Positions 50,470 through 61,000 of a DNA stretch of 64,000 bases are shown piece after piece; positions within the stretch are counted from its first letter, which is position 1; every line of letters starts with the position of its first letter. Under the pieces are notes generated by a model. That model did no database searches. It saw only the letters and a program-made list of their open reading frames with translations, and was not told where the DNA came from. The stretch is taken from contig JANSWO010000001.1 in assembly GCA_024743435.1 (NCBI GenBank), forward strand, positions 434,001-498,000, read 5' to 3'. Origin of the DNA: Pseudomonadaceae bacterium (GTDB lineage Bacteria > Pseudomonadota > Gammaproteobacteria > Pseudomonadales > Azotimanducaceae). Made by a program: the position numbers and the translations under genes.

Positions 50470-51177
50470 TTAGGTCACTTCAGGGGTGAAGAGATAGCCG
50501 GTGCCGTGAATAGTGCTGATGAGCTTCGCCGTTGATGCTCGCTCGCCGAGTTTCTTGCGCAGCTGGCCGACCAGAACATCGATATAGCGATCATCGGGGA
50601 ACCACTCGCGATTGCGAATCCGGTTCATGAGCTGGTCGCGGTTCATCACCTCGCCCGCCTTCTCCATGAATGCCAACAGCAGTTGGTACTCGCCAGCGCT
50701 CAGCTGCGCAATCTCGCCATCAGGAGCTGTGAGCTCACGCTTGTTGAGATCCAGAACCCAGCCGTCAAATTTGCGGATGTGGTTCTTTCGCTTCTGGCTT
50801 TGCTGAATGTGCACCCGTCGAATCAGGTTCTTGGCGCGTGACAATAGCTCGCGCGGATCAAACGGCTTGGTGACGTAGTCGTCAGCGCCGCTCTCGAGAC
50901 CCAGGATGCGATCAATCTGCTCCTGTTTGGAGGTCACCAGGATGATGCCAACGTCTGAGTCGGTTCGAATTTCGCGGGTAAGGGTCAGGCCGTCTTTGCC
51001 AGGCAGTTTGATGTCCAGCAGCAGTAGCGTGATGTCGTTTTCGGCGAGTAGCTTCTTAACTTCGTCGCCGGAGCCTGTTGAGGAAACCAGAAAGCCTTCC
51101 TCCTCAAAGTATGACACCACCTGTTCTCGGGTGATGGGCTCATCTTCGACAACCAGAATGTGGTCTTGGTCTGACAT
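50470..51177 (-). CDS. OmpR/PhoB-family response regulator (ArcA/TorR-like)
   Basis: A 235-residue regulator. The receiver domain (about 6-120) has ILVVEDEPITREQ, the phospho-acceptor in LLLLDIKLPGKDGL, the switch residue in IILVTSKQEQ and the lysine in DDYVTKPFDPREL. The winged-helix DNA-binding domain (about 140-232) has LSAGEYQLLLAFMEKAGEVM, RNREWFPDDRYIDVLVGQLR and GTGYLF. It resembles ArcA and TorR, which pair with multi-step hybrid kinases, and its gene immediately precedes such a kinase, so phosphotransfer from the HPt domain is the obvious inference. Its divergent neighbour is the DUF11 surface operon. Confidence 0.96.
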   Translation of the reverse strand: MSDQDHILVVEDEPITREQVVSYFEEEGFLVSSTGSGDEVKKLLAENDITLLLLDIKLPGKDGLTLTREIRTDSDVGIILVTSKQEQIDRILGLESGADDYVTKPFDPRELLSRAKNLIRRVHIQQSQKRKNHIRKFDGWVLDLNKRELTAPDGEIAQLSAGEYQLLLAFMEKAGEVMNRDQLMNRIRNREWFPDDRYIDVLVGQLRKKLGERASTAKLISTIHGTGYLFTPEVT

Positions 51178-51692
51178 AGTCCCTAAGTCCTGTTGGAACG
51201 TGTTCGATGGTGTGTGGGCGCGACGAACTCATTGTCGTCGTGGTGAGCTTCGGCTCAGCCACAAGTTGCATGCCCACAAACTTGCGAAGCCGACGTTACC
51301 TAGGCCTGCTTTGTCTTTACAAGCCCAAAAAGTGAAGAGTTTGCGTCGCGTCACGCTTGCCGTCCCTCCATCGCCTACTGCGGTGCGCCTGCTTCTTGAC
51401 GTTATGTAGTCTGAAGCCGGAAGTCGTTTGCCGGCGCGAATATCGGCGCGCCAATATTTCGACGTGATTTTTCTCTCGAGAGGCCGTTGTTTCTCGTTCG
51501 AATAGGCCCACCAACGATGCCGGCCTCATGACGATGTGCTGGTGCCGGAACACCGGCGGCCTTAGCGTGTGTTCAAGTTGTAAAACCGTCGCCACGGGCG
51601 TCAGATTTCTGGCAAATATGAAGCCGATCACGGTTTTGCAATCTGCCTCGGGCGAAAGTCTCACTCGCACAAGGATTAGCGAGTAACTATTT
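51178..51692. promoter_or_regulatory. Long divergent control region
   Basis: A 515-bp gap between the response-regulator/kinase operon (minus) and the DUF11 surface operon (plus). It contains inverted repeats such as GGTGAGCTTCGGCTCAGCC (51241-51259) and TATCGGCGCGCCAATA (51442-51457), and no supportable ORF. The length suggests regulator binding sites or a structured leader. I could not match a known riboswitch or a clean sigma-70 promoter. Confidence 0.4.
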
Positions 51693-52820
51693 ATGTTCGA
51701 CGAGTATATGGCGGCGCCACAGGCGCGCGGCCGGCGGCCACGGAGCGTATCCGTCAGCAAGGCGTTTGCCCTGACAACGGCGTTGTTCCTATCCGGATCG
51801 GCCTTCGCGATTGGCACCGATGCCGGTCGCGAGATCAACAATACGGCACAAGCCAGCTTCAGCATTGGCGGAGTCCCGCAAACGCCGGTGGTCAGTACGA
51901 CGGCTCAGGTATACGTCGATGAGTTGCTCGATGTAACGGTTGTCAGTGATGACGGCGGCCCCGTTGGCGTTGGTACGCCAGAGTCCGGTGCTGTTCTACA
52001 GTTCACGGTAACCAATACCGGTAATGGCGATGAGAGCTTTCGACTGATTGCAGATCCGGTCATTGCTGGCGACGAGTTTGATCCAACGCTCAACCAGATT
52101 TACCTCGAAAGCAACGGGCTTCCCGGGCTGCAAACCGGTGCAGGTGGCGATACCGCATACGTCGCCGGATCTAACGATCCAGCGCTGGTCGCGGATGCAA
52201 ACATTGTGGTCTACGTGGAGTCAGACATTGCCGCCGGTCTGAACCAGAACGATCAGGCTGATGTCGAGCTACGCGCCGTGAGCACAACACTGATAGCGCA
52301 AACCGGTACAGATGATCCGGCTGCGCCTGCGTGGCCGGCGGTTGGCGATTCTTACGCAGGCGCGGGCGATCTTGACGAGGTGGGTGGCAGCAACGTGACC
52401 GCCGTTGTCGGTACCAGCCACGATCTTGCTGCTCTGCTGCTGCGAGCAACCGGCACCTATGAGGTCATCGCAGCCGTTGTTGAGCTGCTCAAAACCGCCC
52501 CCACGGTACTTGATCCATTTGGCGGAACGTCTCTCGTACCCGGCGCGATAATTACCTATCAGATCGATACCACGGTAACGGGTACCGGAACCGCTGAGGC
52601 GCTCTCCGTGACGGATGCGTTGCCGGCTGATGTGGAATATGTTCCTGGCTCTCTGACGGTATCCGCTTTGCCCGCAGGCGAAGAAGCCGATGATGATTTC
52701 GCACCTGCAGGCACAGACAACACCGGCTACGATGCCGGCAACAGAACGATAACGGCGGTCCTGGGCGATGTTACCGGCACGACGACGGTAACCGTAACCT
52801 TCCAGGCCACCATTCAGTAA
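51693..52820 (+). CDS. Secreted DUF11-type surface protein, first of the operon
   Basis: The 375-residue protein has a long basic N-terminus and a hydrophobic signal ending SGSAFA near residue 32. The mature start IGTDAGREINNTAQASFSIG is a module shared with the proteins at 53616 and 55041. An immunoglobulin-like domain follows (GAVLQFTVTNTGNG near residue 90). The C-terminal 120 residues are a DUF11 domain (PGAIITYQIDTTVTGTG, LSVTDALPADVEYVPGSL). The protein is acidic, cysteine-free and Ala/Thr/Val-rich, like surface and S-layer-like proteins. ATG 51693 or 51708 may be used. Both lack a strong ribosome-binding site. Confidence 0.8.
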   Translation: MFDEYMAAPQARGRRPRSVSVSKAFALTTALFLSGSAFAIGTDAGREINNTAQASFSIGGVPQTPVVSTTAQVYVDELLDVTVVSDDGGPVGVGTPESGAVLQFTVTNTGNGDESFRLIADPVIAGDEFDPTLNQIYLESNGLPGLQTGAGGDTAYVAGSNDPALVADANIVVYVESDIAAGLNQNDQADVELRAVSTTLIAQTGTDDPAAPAWPAVGDSYAGAGDLDEVGGSNVTAVVGTSHDLAALLLRATGTYEVIAAVVELLKTAPTVLDPFGGTSLVPGAIITYQIDTTVTGTGTAEALSVTDALPADVEYVPGSLTVSALPAGEEADDDFAPAGTDNTGYDAGNRTITAVLGDVTGTTTVTVTFQATIQ

Positions 52821-52833
52821 ACCGACGAGGTTC

Positions 52834-52873
52834 GCTCAAGCATGGCTGGCAAGGTTGCCGCCGAGACTTGAGC
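52834..52873 (+). other. Intergenic hairpin 1 of the DUF11 operon
   Basis: GCTCAAG (52834-52840) pairs perfectly with CTTGAGC (52867-52873). An inner GGC/GCC stem around AAGGTT can form within the loop. It starts 14 bases after the first gene's stop and has no T tract. Confidence 0.55.
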
Positions 52874-52911
52874 AAAGCTCTGAGTAACGATTGCAAGTCA
52901 AGGAGATACCA

Positions 52912-53430
52912 ATGACACACTTCAGCAAGGATTCTGTTCTGTGTTTCGCTCGGCGCGTAACGGTTGTCGCTGGCATTGTTGCCAGCGCAGTGCTCGCACC
53001 GGTTGCGGCGGCCGCGGTCGCTATGACCGACAGCGTTCAGAAAGTTGAGCGCTATGTCGATGCAGATGGTCAGGTGAAGCGACGGCTGGTGACCACCGAC
53101 CAGGTCATACCGGGCGATGAGCTTCGCTACACCATCGAATTTGCCAATGATGGCCGTGCTGCCATCGACGCGCGCAGCATCGTGATCACGAACCCGTTGC
53201 CGGAGGATACCGTCTACATCGACGGCACTGCCTTCGGCTCTGGCACTGTGGTCGAGTACTCCGTCGACAATGGTGAGACGTTCGCTCCGGCAGCTGCGCT
53301 CACCGTTGAGCGCGATGGCGTGTCGGTACCTGCATCCGCGGCTGACTACACAACGATTCGCTGGACGTTTGAGCCGGTCCTGGAACCGGGCGAGAACTCC
53401 AACGTGTCTTTCAACGTCCGCTTGCGCTAG
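52912..53430 (+). CDS. Secreted single-DUF11-domain protein
   Basis: The ATG at 52912 follows AAGGAGATACC, an excellent ribosome-binding site, and gives 172 residues. The signal peptide ends VLAPVAAAA. The mature protein is one DUF11-type beta-sandwich: LVTTDQVIPGDELRYTIEFA, IVITNPLPEDTVYIDG, VVEYSVDNGETFA and YTTIRWTFEPVLEPGENSNV. This conserved family (PGDE...Y, NP.P....Y, SVD.G..F, T.IRW) is frequently encoded beside large DUF11/OmpA proteins. The protein is soluble after export and probably assembles with its neighbours. Its stop codon lies inside a perfect hairpin. Confidence 0.85.
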   Translation: MTHFSKDSVLCFARRVTVVAGIVASAVLAPVAAAAVAMTDSVQKVERYVDADGQVKRRLVTTDQVIPGDELRYTIEFANDGRAAIDARSIVITNPLPEDTVYIDGTAFGSGTVVEYSVDNGETFAPAAALTVERDGVSVPASAADYTTIRWTFEPVLEPGENSNVSFNVRLR

Positions 53431-53475
53431 CAGCGCAAGCGTTCTGGAGACGCCGCCGGTGAGCGGCGCTCCCAG
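53419..53475 (+). other. Two hairpins at the end of the second DUF11 gene
   Basis: The first is a perfect 10-bp stem (CGCTTGCGCT, loop AGC, AGCGCAAGCG; 53419-53441) that contains the stop codon at 53428-53430. The second (53444-53475) pairs CTGGAG and CGCCGC with GCGGCG and CTCCCAG around CGGTGA. No T tract follows, so partial termination or 3'-end protection is likely, which would adjust the yield of the third and fourth genes. Confidence 0.65.
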
Positions 53476-53615
53476 GGCCTAACCGGGCCAACTCTTTCTG
53501 CGGTCATAACCGGCTGTGCGATTTCGTGCGGCCGGCTTGCCCGACCGCGGCTGTCACACGCGCGCCGCAAGGCGTGCCCCGGGGAACGAAAAATGGATTG
53601 GTTGAGGAAAAAACC

Positions 53616-55013
53616 ATGCAGACTTTGAAACAGATAGGCCGGGGAGTGTTGGCAGTGATCGGTTCGCTGATTGCCTTCAACGCGCTTGCGGCCGGCACCG
53701 ATGCGGGAGTCAGCGTGACCAACAACGTCACGCTCGACTATTCGGTCAACGGTGGTGGTCAACCCCAGGTGACCACCAGCACCAGCTTCGTTGTGGACAG
53801 CGCGCTGTCCGTACTCGTCAGCGCGAATGACACTGACCTGGTCAACGTCACCGCTGGCCAGACCTTCTCGGGCAACACGGCGGTGCCGTCGTTGTCCTTC
53901 ACCGTCACCAACACGTCGAACACGTCGACAAACGTTGTGCTTGGCGTGATCGACCAGAACGGCACGCCGGTTACTGGCTTTGCCACAACCGGCACAGGCT
54001 CTTTTGATGAGGTGAACCTCGTGCTGGCCCTCGATGATGGCATCGTCAACGGTGTCTATGACGACGGTAGCGACACGCTACTGGCCCTCGATGCGAGCGG
54101 TGGCTACTTCGTGCTGCCTGCGACAATGGCAGAGGATGCGAGCGCAACCGTGCTGGTTGTGATTGACGTTCCGGCTGCAGCTACAGCGGACGAGCAGGCA
54201 ACCTACACACTGGTAGCAGCTCTCGCGGATGCAACGGATACACCCCTGGCGCTTGATGAGAGTGGCAACCTTGCGCCGAATTCCGGTGCAGTCGCCACGA
54301 ACAATGCGGACGATACGGCGGTCAATCAGATTGTCTTCACTGACATCGCGACTACGGATGCGGAAGACGAGCGCTACGACTTCTTCAACTCAACGACGAT
54401 TCCTAACGGCGGCATCGCCGGGCTGGACACGTCATCCAACGCCCAGCACTCGGATTCCTCGGGCTTCATCATCGCCACTGCTAACCTGCTGGTCGCGAAG
54501 GTCGTAGAGGTGCTGTTCGACCCGATCAGTGGCAACCGCTATGACAACAACGGCGATCTGGTACCGGGTACCAATGAGCCGAAAGCGCTGCCAGGTTCCG
54601 TTCTGATGTGGGTGATCGGCTTCGGTAACGAAGATCCAGTCTTTACCGCAGAAGCCGTGACGATCGGAGACAACATCGAAGACGGTGCGACGGTAGCCGA
54701 CAGCGAGCCTACGGATGAAGGCAATCAGTCGGGCAGCACAGTGAACGTGCCCGGTGAAGTTGTTATCGATCTGGATACCGGTCCTGCAGTGGTGAACCGC
54801 ACGTTTACTCTACCTGCGATCACCGATCTGGATGACGTCTATGTCGAAAACTGCGCAGGTACCGCGTCAGTGCAAGGCTATGAGGCTCAGGTCGTGCTCG
54901 GTGGCCCGGATGGCAACGTAACCGCTGACGAAATCAGCGTGCTAGCCGGTGACTGCGCGCCGTCAGAGGATGGCTTCTTCGTCTACTTCACCACCGTGAA
55001 TACGGCGAACTAG
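53616..55013 (+). CDS. Secreted DUF11-like surface protein, third of the operon
   Basis: Start ATG 53616 (GAGGAAA upstream) gives 465 residues. An in-frame extension to 53526 is unlikely. The signal peptide ends AFNALAA and the mature protein starts GTDAGVSVTNNVTLDYSVNG, matching the start of the first operon protein. A second shared block is SLSFTVTNTSNTSTN. The rest is acidic and Thr/Ala/Asp-rich, with Ca-binding-like DDG and DNNGD segments (GNRYDNNGDLVPG) and a C-terminal DUF11-like region (PGSVLMWVIGFGNEDPVFTA). Two cysteines near the end (ENCAG and AGDCAP) could form a disulfide. No enzymatic motif is seen. Confidence 0.8.
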   Translation: MQTLKQIGRGVLAVIGSLIAFNALAAGTDAGVSVTNNVTLDYSVNGGGQPQVTTSTSFVVDSALSVLVSANDTDLVNVTAGQTFSGNTAVPSLSFTVTNTSNTSTNVVLGVIDQNGTPVTGFATTGTGSFDEVNLVLALDDGIVNGVYDDGSDTLLALDASGGYFVLPATMAEDASATVLVVIDVPAAATADEQATYTLVAALADATDTPLALDESGNLAPNSGAVATNNADDTAVNQIVFTDIATTDAEDERYDFFNSTTIPNGGIAGLDTSSNAQHSDSSGFIIATANLLVAKVVEVLFDPISGNRYDNNGDLVPGTNEPKALPGSVLMWVIGFGNEDPVFTAEAVTIGDNIEDGATVADSEPTDEGNQSGSTVNVPGEVVIDLDTGPAVVNRTFTLPAITDLDDVYVENCAGTASVQGYEAQVVLGGPDGNVTADEISVLAGDCAPSEDGFFVYFTTVNTAN

Positions 55014-55040
55014 CAACCGCTTGCCACGGTCGCAGCAGCG

Positions 55041-58000
55041 ATGTTGAACGCATACGCGAACAAAGACCACATTGTTGGTCCCACCGAGGGCTTCGATATT
55101 TCTCGAAGCCCTCGGCGCGTGCGTTCTACATTCACAGCTCCAAGATCCGGTGCTCGAACGTTGTGGCGCTGCCTCGGCAGCGCTTTTCTCGTTCTGGCCG
55201 TTTCGGTGTTGTCGGTCCCGGTTCATGCGGTACCGCCCAACACCACAATCACTAACACCGCGGATGCCCAGTTTTCGATCGGTGGTGTGCCTTTTTCGAT
55301 CTCCGATTCTCAGTCCTTCGTAACGATTAACCGGGCTCCGATTGGAGTCACGCTCTCAAGCAGCGCCGTTGAAGCCGATGCAAGCGGCGCTGTGGTCGGT
55401 CAACTCACCGCGATTGATGAGGACGTTGACGATGCCTTTGTGTTTACCGTTTCCGACCCGCGCTTTGAGGTGGTTGGCGATGTGCTCAAGCTTCGTGATG
55501 GCGAGACGCTCGCGTTAGGCGAACGGGTTGATGTGACCGTGACGGTTACAGACCTTGCCGGTGCTAATGCGAGTAGCGATTCCACCATTGTCGGGACGCC
55601 GCCCGGCAGCGGTGACAACACAAATGCCTTCGTTCGGGTGCTGCAGCTGGCACCGTCCGGGGGCTCGTCTACATTGGTGAACGCCACCAGTTGTTCTACT
55701 TCTGGCTCCGACGCAGGTCCTTTTCAGACACTGACTGTTACCGATTTCTCCGGCGCCAATCTCCTCGTGCCAGGCTCGCTCGATCTGCTTCCTTCCCAGG
55801 CGTTCGTAACTGGCGAGCCATTGTTTTTTGAGCTGCGTGACCTCGATGCGAACGAGGACCCATCAGCAATCGAACAAGTGGGCGTGCGCATCACCTCGAC
55901 GCTCGGCGACGAAGAGTTCCTTCAGCTGTCTGAAACATCGGTCGATAGCGGCATTTTTGTGGGTTATCTGCAAACGGTTGCTCCGACAAGTGTGGTTGGT
56001 GACTGCCGCCTCGCGACATCGAGCAATGCGGATGTCACAGTGAGCTATAGCGACCCGGACGATCCCCTCGATAGCGTTAGCGCCAACGTGCTCGTTGATC
56101 CTTTGGGCGTGGTGTTTGATAGCGCTAGCGGCCGGCCGATAGACGGCGCGGTGGTTAGCCTGGTTGACAACGCGACCGGTCTGCCGGCTCGTGTGTTCGG
56201 CGATGATGGTGTGTCGATTTATCCATCAACCGTCGTTTCAGGTGCCGGTGCTACTGATGCCAGTGGCAGCGTGTACGACTTCGGTCCTGGCCTGTTTCGT
56301 TTTCCGTTTGTTGCTGCGGGTGACTATCGGCTGGAGATCCAGCCACCTGATCGGTTTACGTACCCCTCGATTGTCGCGGATGCAGCGCTGCAACTGCTTC
56401 CAGATGCGCCCTATGCGCTCTCCGGGGGCTCGCGCGGGGATGCGTTCAATGTGCCCATTGGGCCGGCGGTTCGCGTCGATGTCCCGCTTGATCTTCAGCC
56501 GATCGTTGCCACCGATAGCGAGGTGAGTATCTCGGCGTTTACACCCTCGGGACCGAGTGCGTCGGCGACACCGGTCGCCGCTGGTCAGTGTTTTGACGGC
56601 TCAGCATTTGCTGCTCAACCGCCACCGATAAGCGCACTGGGTCCGCTCGTGGTGCCTGGGTTGATTGACCTGACACCGACGGATCGCCTGGTTCGTGGTG
56701 AGACGGCTTTCGTTGAGGTGGATGATGCGGACCAGAACGTTGATGCGTTTGCCCCTGATCGCATTGTGATCGAAGTGTCGAGCTCGTCCGGAGACAGTGA
56801 ACGGCTGGAACTGGTGGAGACTGGCAACTCGACCGGTATCTTCGTCGGCTACATCCAAACCTCGACCGTCTCGGTTGTGCCTTTTGACTGTCAGCTGGAA
56901 GCGGCAGCTGGTGATGAGCTGACGGTTTCGTACACAGACGTCGCTCGTCCGGCAGATCAGACCAGCGCCAGCGCTTTGCTTGATGGCGGCTTTCGCACGT
57001 TTCTCTCTGGCGATGGCTCAGTTGTCGACGGCCTTGAGGTAACTCTCGTTGACGCCGTGACAGGTCTGCCCGCCACCAATGCGGTGTTCGCATCCGATGG
57101 GGTCACGCCTTATCCCGCTACGCTGACCTCAGGGGGTTCAGTCGCAGACCCAATCCTGGGCACCATCGATTTTGCACCCGGTAGTTTCCGCTGGCCGGTT
57201 ATCGCGCCGGGCAGTTATCAGCTTGCTGTCGCGACGCCACCTGAGCTTCTTTTCCCCTCGGTTGCCACTGATGCCCAGATCGCAGGCCTGCCGACAGTGT
57301 TCGAGGTTGTGCAAGGCAGCCGCGGCGAAACCTTCGCAGTCACGGCAGGCGTTGGTACCGGTTTTGACGTGCCGCTTGATCAGATCAACGCCGACATTGT
57401 TCTCACGAAAGAAGCTTCTTCGAGCACTGCCTCGGTTGGTGACTTCGTGCAATACCGTATTGAGGTGCGTAACGCAGCTGCGGCGGGAGACGTCAGCTCG
57501 CTGACTCTTCTCGATCGCCTGCCCCTGGGCTTCCGCCTCGTGACATCTTCCGTGCGATTGGATGGTCAGACGACCAGCGCCGTGGTCGCCGACGATGGCC
57601 GTAGCCTCGAACTGACGATAGATCGAGTGGCCGCTGCTGACAGTCGAGTGCTTAGTTACGTCGCCGAGGTGACGGCGGGCACCCAAGTCGGGCTGGCCAG
57701 AAACATCGTTTCGCTGACTGGGGTTGGCGTTGGTTCGAGTAACGAGGCCAGTGCCGACGTTGAAATTGTCGATGATCTGTTCAACAGCAGCGCGATGATC
57801 GTTGGCCAGATCGTTGAAGGCGAGTGCGATTCGACTGGCGTACCGGTCAGCGGCGTCCGCGTGTTTGACGAAACCGGCTCCTACGTTGTCACGGATATTG
57901 ATGGCCGGTTTCACTTCGAAGACGTCGCACCAGGTGGGCATGTCCTGCAACTGGATACAGCGAGTATTCCGGCTCACCTTGAGCCTGTCTTGTGTGATGA

Positions 58001-61000
58001 CAGCAACCGACGGGCGGGCAATTCGATCTCGCAGTTTGTCGATGTTCAGGCTGGCACGCTATGGCGAGCGGACTTCCGGCTACAGCAGAAACCGCCGGTA
58101 CTAGTCGACGTTCGTGGCCAGTTGTTTGCGGATGTCAGCGCAGAGTCTGTTGGCTATCGTTTTGAACTGCGCGCCGGAGAGTTGGCAGCGAGCAATGCGG
58201 TTGCAATCGTTATGTTGGATAGCGCGCTGAAGTATGTGCCTGGGTCTGCCCGATTGAACGGGGCAACCATCAATGAACCCGAGATCGCGAATGGGGCCCT
58301 AACGTTCCGCCTCGCCGACAATGCTGGCGCATTCGCCCATTCGATAGAATTTGCAGCAGAGCGAATTGCGGAGCCCGCATCGGCGCGCTTTTCCACCAAG
58401 GCGACGCTCCTGCTCGACTCCTCCGCCGGTAAGGTGCGGCTTCCCGTCGTGACCAGTGAAGTGTCCAGTGGCGGTGCGTTTGTCGAACGCATGGAGGTCT
58501 CTGCGACGACGTTATTTGCTGAGGCGTCGGCGGATTTGGATGAGCTTGCGATCGCGCAGTTGGGTGAGTTGGCTTCATCCGTTGCGCGCGCCGACGACAT
58601 TGCCGTGAACCTTGTTGGTCATGCGGACAACCAGCCGCTGTCCGAGCGTGCACTACAAACCTTCGCAGACAATCAGGCGCTGTCTGAAGCCAGAGCGGCT
58701 CAGGTGGCGCAAGCGCTTGAAGGCCAGTTGCCAGGCAATGTCGCCATCGTTGCGAGCGGCGCAGGGGATCGTGAGCCGATTGCCAGCAACAAAACCGAGA
58801 TCGGTCGTGCTGCCAATCGTCGTGTGGATGTCGAAATCCGCGCCAGAACCAACATCGAAGAACGCGAGGACGATGGTTCCGTCAGCGACGTCAGTGTCAT
58901 TAGCGTTGCTCTTGCGCCGTCGGCAGTCGACAGCACGGCCTCGCGTCTGCCTGCCTATGAAGAGATCAAAGCCCCCAGTTTCGACCGGGCCTGGCTGGCC
59001 GGTAACTACTCTGGCCGCGCGATCGCCTGGCCGACGGAAGATCACAACCCGGCGATTCCTGCGATTCGGTTGGCCGTTGCCCATGAGCCGGGAGCGCGAG
59101 TAGACGTACAGGTAAATGGCGAGTTGGTGAACCCGCTGACCTTCGATGGAACGACCGCTGATCACAGCACCGGCGCCGCCATCAGCCAGTGGCGGAACTT
59201 GTCCCTGGCTCCCGGCGACAATGCGATCGTCGTCTCCATTGGAGCGGCTGACGGGAGCGTTGAGACGCTTGAGCGCCGCGTGCACTACGCAGGCGCGCCG
59301 GTTCGCGCGGAGCTCGTAGAAGATCTGTCGCGTCTGGAAGCCGATGGTATCGAGCCACCGGTTGTTGCTGTCCGGTTGTACGATATCGACGGTTACCCGG
59401 CTCGTCCGGGCACCACGGGTGACTTTTTTGTCGATGCCCCCTATGCCGCCTTTAACGATGCTCGTCACCTGAACGAACTGGGTGGCTCGAACACCGGCTA
59501 CCAGCGCTACGTCGTTCGCAACGATGGCCTCGCCTACATTGAACTCGAGCCGACCAACGACGGTGGTGAGGTGGTGCTTCGGTTCCAGTTCGACCGTAAT
59601 CGAGCCGACAACGTACGGGCGCGGCTCAAGCCCGTCGCCCGGGAATGGATTCTCGTGGGCTACGCCGAGGGTACTGCTGGCTATCGCGCCCTGTCCGGTG
59701 CGGCGCGCAACGATGCGGATCTGGGCTTGGCTGAAGACTTCGTTAGCGATTCCCGGGTTGCGTTTTACGCCAAGGGACAGGTTCCCGGTGAGGCGTTGCT
59801 GACGCTTGCCTATGACTCCGATGGCAATGGAGCGTCAGATGAACTCAAGCGTCAGATCGATCCGAACCGCTTCTACACGCTCTATGGCGATGGCTCGGAG
59901 CAGCGTTTCGATGCGCGTAGCCAACGCAAGCTTTACGTAAAATTGGAACGTGAAGACTTCAGCGCGATGTTCGGTGATTTTGACACGCGTTTCGACGACA
60001 CCGAGCTGACGCGCTATAGCCGCAGCCTCAACGGACTGCGCGCTGAGTACATCGGCGACAAGTTAGGTGCCACAGTTTTTGCGAGCGAGGCGGATCAGGG
60101 GCTCGTGCGAGATGAGATCCGTGGTGATGGCACGTCGGGTCTGTATCGACTGAGTAGCAGCGCCATCGTTCGCAACACCGAGCAGATCCACATCGTTGTG
60201 CGAGACCGATTTCGGAGCGAGCGAATACTTGAGCGGACGCCGCTAACCCGCTATCTGGATTACACCATCGACTACGACGCCGGCACGGTGTTCTTCAAAC
60301 AGCCGATTGCCAGCCAAACTCCCCAATTCAACCCGATCACGATCGACGTTGAATACGAAGTACAGGCAGGCACTGGCGATGAAGTGATCGCTGGCGGCAG
60401 AGTCGCCTGGCGCCTCGATGACGAAGACAGTGAGGTGGCTCTTACCCACATTCGTGATGAAACCAGTGGCCGCGGTGGCGAGCTTACGGGCGCTCACCTT
60501 CGTTGGCAGATCGGCGATGAGACGATGGTTCGAGCCGAGGCGGCGACGACGGAGTCCGATTCGACGCCCTCCGCGAATGCGTACCTTGTGGAAGTGGAGC
60601 GACAGAGCAGCCGGGTTGCTGGGCGCGCCTATGTTCGCGAGCAGGAATCAGGATTTGGCCTGGGGCAGCAGAGTGTCGGAGAAGACGGTACGCGCAAACT
60701 CGGTGTTGATGGCGAAGTCCGGCTGAGCGAGAACGTGCTGGCGCGCGCAGAGGCCTTCAATCAGGAGCAGCTCGATGGTGATGGCAGTCGTCGAGTCCTG
60801 TCAGCTGAACTCGAGCGTCGGGGCCAGAACACGCGAGTATCGGGGGGTGTCCGTCATGTCAGCGAAACGACCGCGGATGGCGGCGCTGCCGACAGCGAAC
60901 TGATTACGTTGGGTGTGGCGCGGCAGTTATTCGCTGGCCGACTCAATCTATCCGCGAATGCCGAGCTTGGGCTCGCGGGTGGTGCAGGCAACACTGACTA

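Noticed and set aside
51490-51690. Possible GEMM-type riboswitch before the DUF11 operon
   Set aside because: GC-rich inverted repeats occur, but they do not match the GEMM consensus or any other riboswitch I know.
51317-51865. Minus-strand 182-codon frame across the control region
   Set aside because: It overlaps the start of the DUF11 gene in antisense, begins within its signal sequence and has no motif.
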